From Vespa crabro (lineage: Eukaryota > Arthropoda > Insecta > Hymenoptera > Vespidae): DNA of 64,000 bases. Each line of letters opens with the position of its first letter. Within the stretch, counting starts at the first letter, position 1. A model generated the notes under the pieces. That model saw only the letters and a program-made list of their open reading frames with translations, was not told the DNA's origin and did no database searches. Where the stretch lies: NCBI RefSeq assembly GCF_910589235.1, contig NC_060973.1, positions 4,040,001-4,104,000 on the forward strand. Direction: 5' to 3'. A program made the position numbers and the translations under genes. Shown one piece after another: positions 62,860-64,000 of this stretch.

Positions 62860-63555
62860 GTGAGTTTCATGCTATTTCTTATTTTCAATGATAATTTATA
62901 TCTCAAAAAATAAATATAACAATCATTAGAATATTTGTGGTACAGTAAGTTTATTTTTTTTCTCTTCACTTTATTTTTCTTTTTTCTTTTTTTTTTATTT
63001 ATTTATTTATTTATTTTTAATTCATTTACTGAATATTAAATTATTTCTCTAAATAATTTCCTTTCATCTTGTTTAATTAATTTTTAATTTATTCATCATT
63101 ATTTTCATTTTTATTTTTGTTTATTTTTGTTTATTTTAGTTTATTTCATTTTTGTTTATTTCATAATTTATATATATATATATATATATATACATACATG
63201 TAAATTATAATAACAATGACAATTTATATATAAATTATCCTCTGTAATAATAATAATAATAATAATAATATATATATGTAATATATAAAATATATACGTA
63301 TATATTGTTATCGATAAAAATGTCCTGTCGCATTCCTCGAATATTTCTAAAGAAATAGAAGGACGTAATAGTATGAGACTGGTGTAGTGACCTTGAAAGA
63401 AAGTCGCAGAAATGAGGGAAAATCAAGGATGACGGCATAGAACGAGATGCGAAGGAGTGCCGTTTTACTCGTTCACAACACATTGTATGGAAGAATCAAA
63501 CGCTATGCCGGTGGCACTCTGTCGAACCGGTCGACCAAGTCACTTTGTGCTTGTT
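62860..63555 (+). other. intron-like AT-rich stretch
   Basis: It contains pyrimidine tracts, (TTTA)n at 62996-63017, (AT)n at 63171-63191 and (AAT)n at 63246-63270. A GC-richer stretch begins about 63330 and leads into the promoter. Confidence 0.55.
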
Positions 63556-63591
63556 AGGTTTTAATAATACCTGCCGCGACTATAGGCCTCG

Positions 63592-63625
63592 TCAGTAGTC
63601 TCGCCGGTCACGAGTAGAAGAGTCG
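63592..63625 (+). promoter_or_regulatory. Inr plus DPE core promoter
   Basis: TCAGT at 63592-63596 matches the arthropod initiator, with A63594 as +1. AGTCG at 63621-63625 falls exactly at +28 to +32 and fits the DPE consensus RGWYV. No TATA box is at -30, as usual for DPE promoters. The surroundings are GC-richer and CpG-rich. Confidence 0.6.
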
Positions 63626-63715
63626 TCCCAGTACGTTTTTTCCTATGCAAACCGGCTAAAGTTCACGCTAGTAGAGAGAAGCGATCCTCTCGTCTCCGTA
63701 CACGTAACTTCGAAG
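63594..63715 (+). other. candidate non-coding first exon
   Basis: It runs from the predicted start site to a consensus donor, CGAAG|GTAAAC, at 63715/63716. The only ATG (63645) opens a five-codon frame ending at 63659, a possible uORF. The gene it serves lies downstream of the window, or it is an alternative promoter of the gene beginning at 62687. Confidence 0.45.
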
Positions 63716-63888
63716 GTAAACCGAGTCGTTCACGAAGAAACACGAAGAACAGATTTTACTTTTCCCTTATTCTTTCCTTTATTTCTATTTAGTTTAACGA
63801 ATCAAATTAACGCGATCCAAACAACAAAATATCTAAAAAATTGTTATAATCAAAATTTTTTACGGACGCGATGAAAGAACGATAAAAT

Positions 63889-63919
<31 letters not shown>

Positions 63920-64000
63920 AGGAAAAAAAGAAAAATAATAAAAATGAAATAATTTCTCCTCATCGTTTTGAAAAAGTGATTATTGAAAAATATAACAAAA

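Noticed and set aside
63235..63483. 82-codon minus-strand frame upstream of the 63594 promoter
   Set aside because: Part of it is translated (TA)n/(AAT)n, and there is no homology. More likely promoter-proximal GC-richer DNA.

Overview
The window looks like nuclear DNA of an insect, probably a hymenopteran (an aculeate wasp or bee is my best guess). It is very AT-rich, with large spliceosomal introns in the outer gene parts and 80-140 bp introns between internal exons. Microsatellites and homopolymers are extremely dense, yet CpG is not depleted. Only a few percent of the bases are recognisably protein-coding, and all convincing genes are on the + strand. There are no bacterial operons, CRISPR arrays, tRNA or rRNA genes that I can see.

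Layout. (1) 1-17645: non-coding, probably intron or 5' flank of the first gene. It holds microsatellites, a 190 bp Tc1/mariner-type MITE, a three-copy dispersed repeat, degenerate tandem repeats and a TATA-type promoter candidate. (2) 17646-17798: terminal coding exon of an IQ-motif calmodulin-binding protein resembling insect igloo (neurogranin/GAP-43 type), then a low-complexity 3' UTR. (3) 23324-24044: a complete three-exon gene for the U11/U12 minor-spliceosome 20 kDa protein (ZMAT5), with a DRE-like promoter site and a poly(A) signal. (4) About 24600-25131: a GC-rich, CpG-rich promoter and non-coding first-exon candidate ending in a strong splice donor. (5) 49424-60887: eight coding exons (at least 1212 codons) of a PHLDB/LL5 homologue, with an N-terminal FHA domain, a disordered Ser/Pro/Asn-rich centre and coiled coils. 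The C-terminal PH domain is not in the window. The 24 kb between (4) and (5) is probably its first intron. (6) 61749-61842: a phase-compatible alternative last exon that would end PHLDB without the PH domain. (7) 62687-62859: an unrecognised first coding exon with a CxxC...CxxC module and a consensus donor. (8) 63594-63715: a non-coding first exon with an Inr plus a DPE at exactly +28, apparently feeding a gene beyond the window.

The genes do not form a pathway. They are independent cellular genes: calcium/calmodulin signalling, U12-type splicing, and cortical microtubule/membrane anchoring. I found no convincing new multi-gene system. The items most worth following are the CxxC exon with the downstream core promoter, the possible PH-less PHLDB isoform, the two mariner-type MITEs, and several perfect palindromes.
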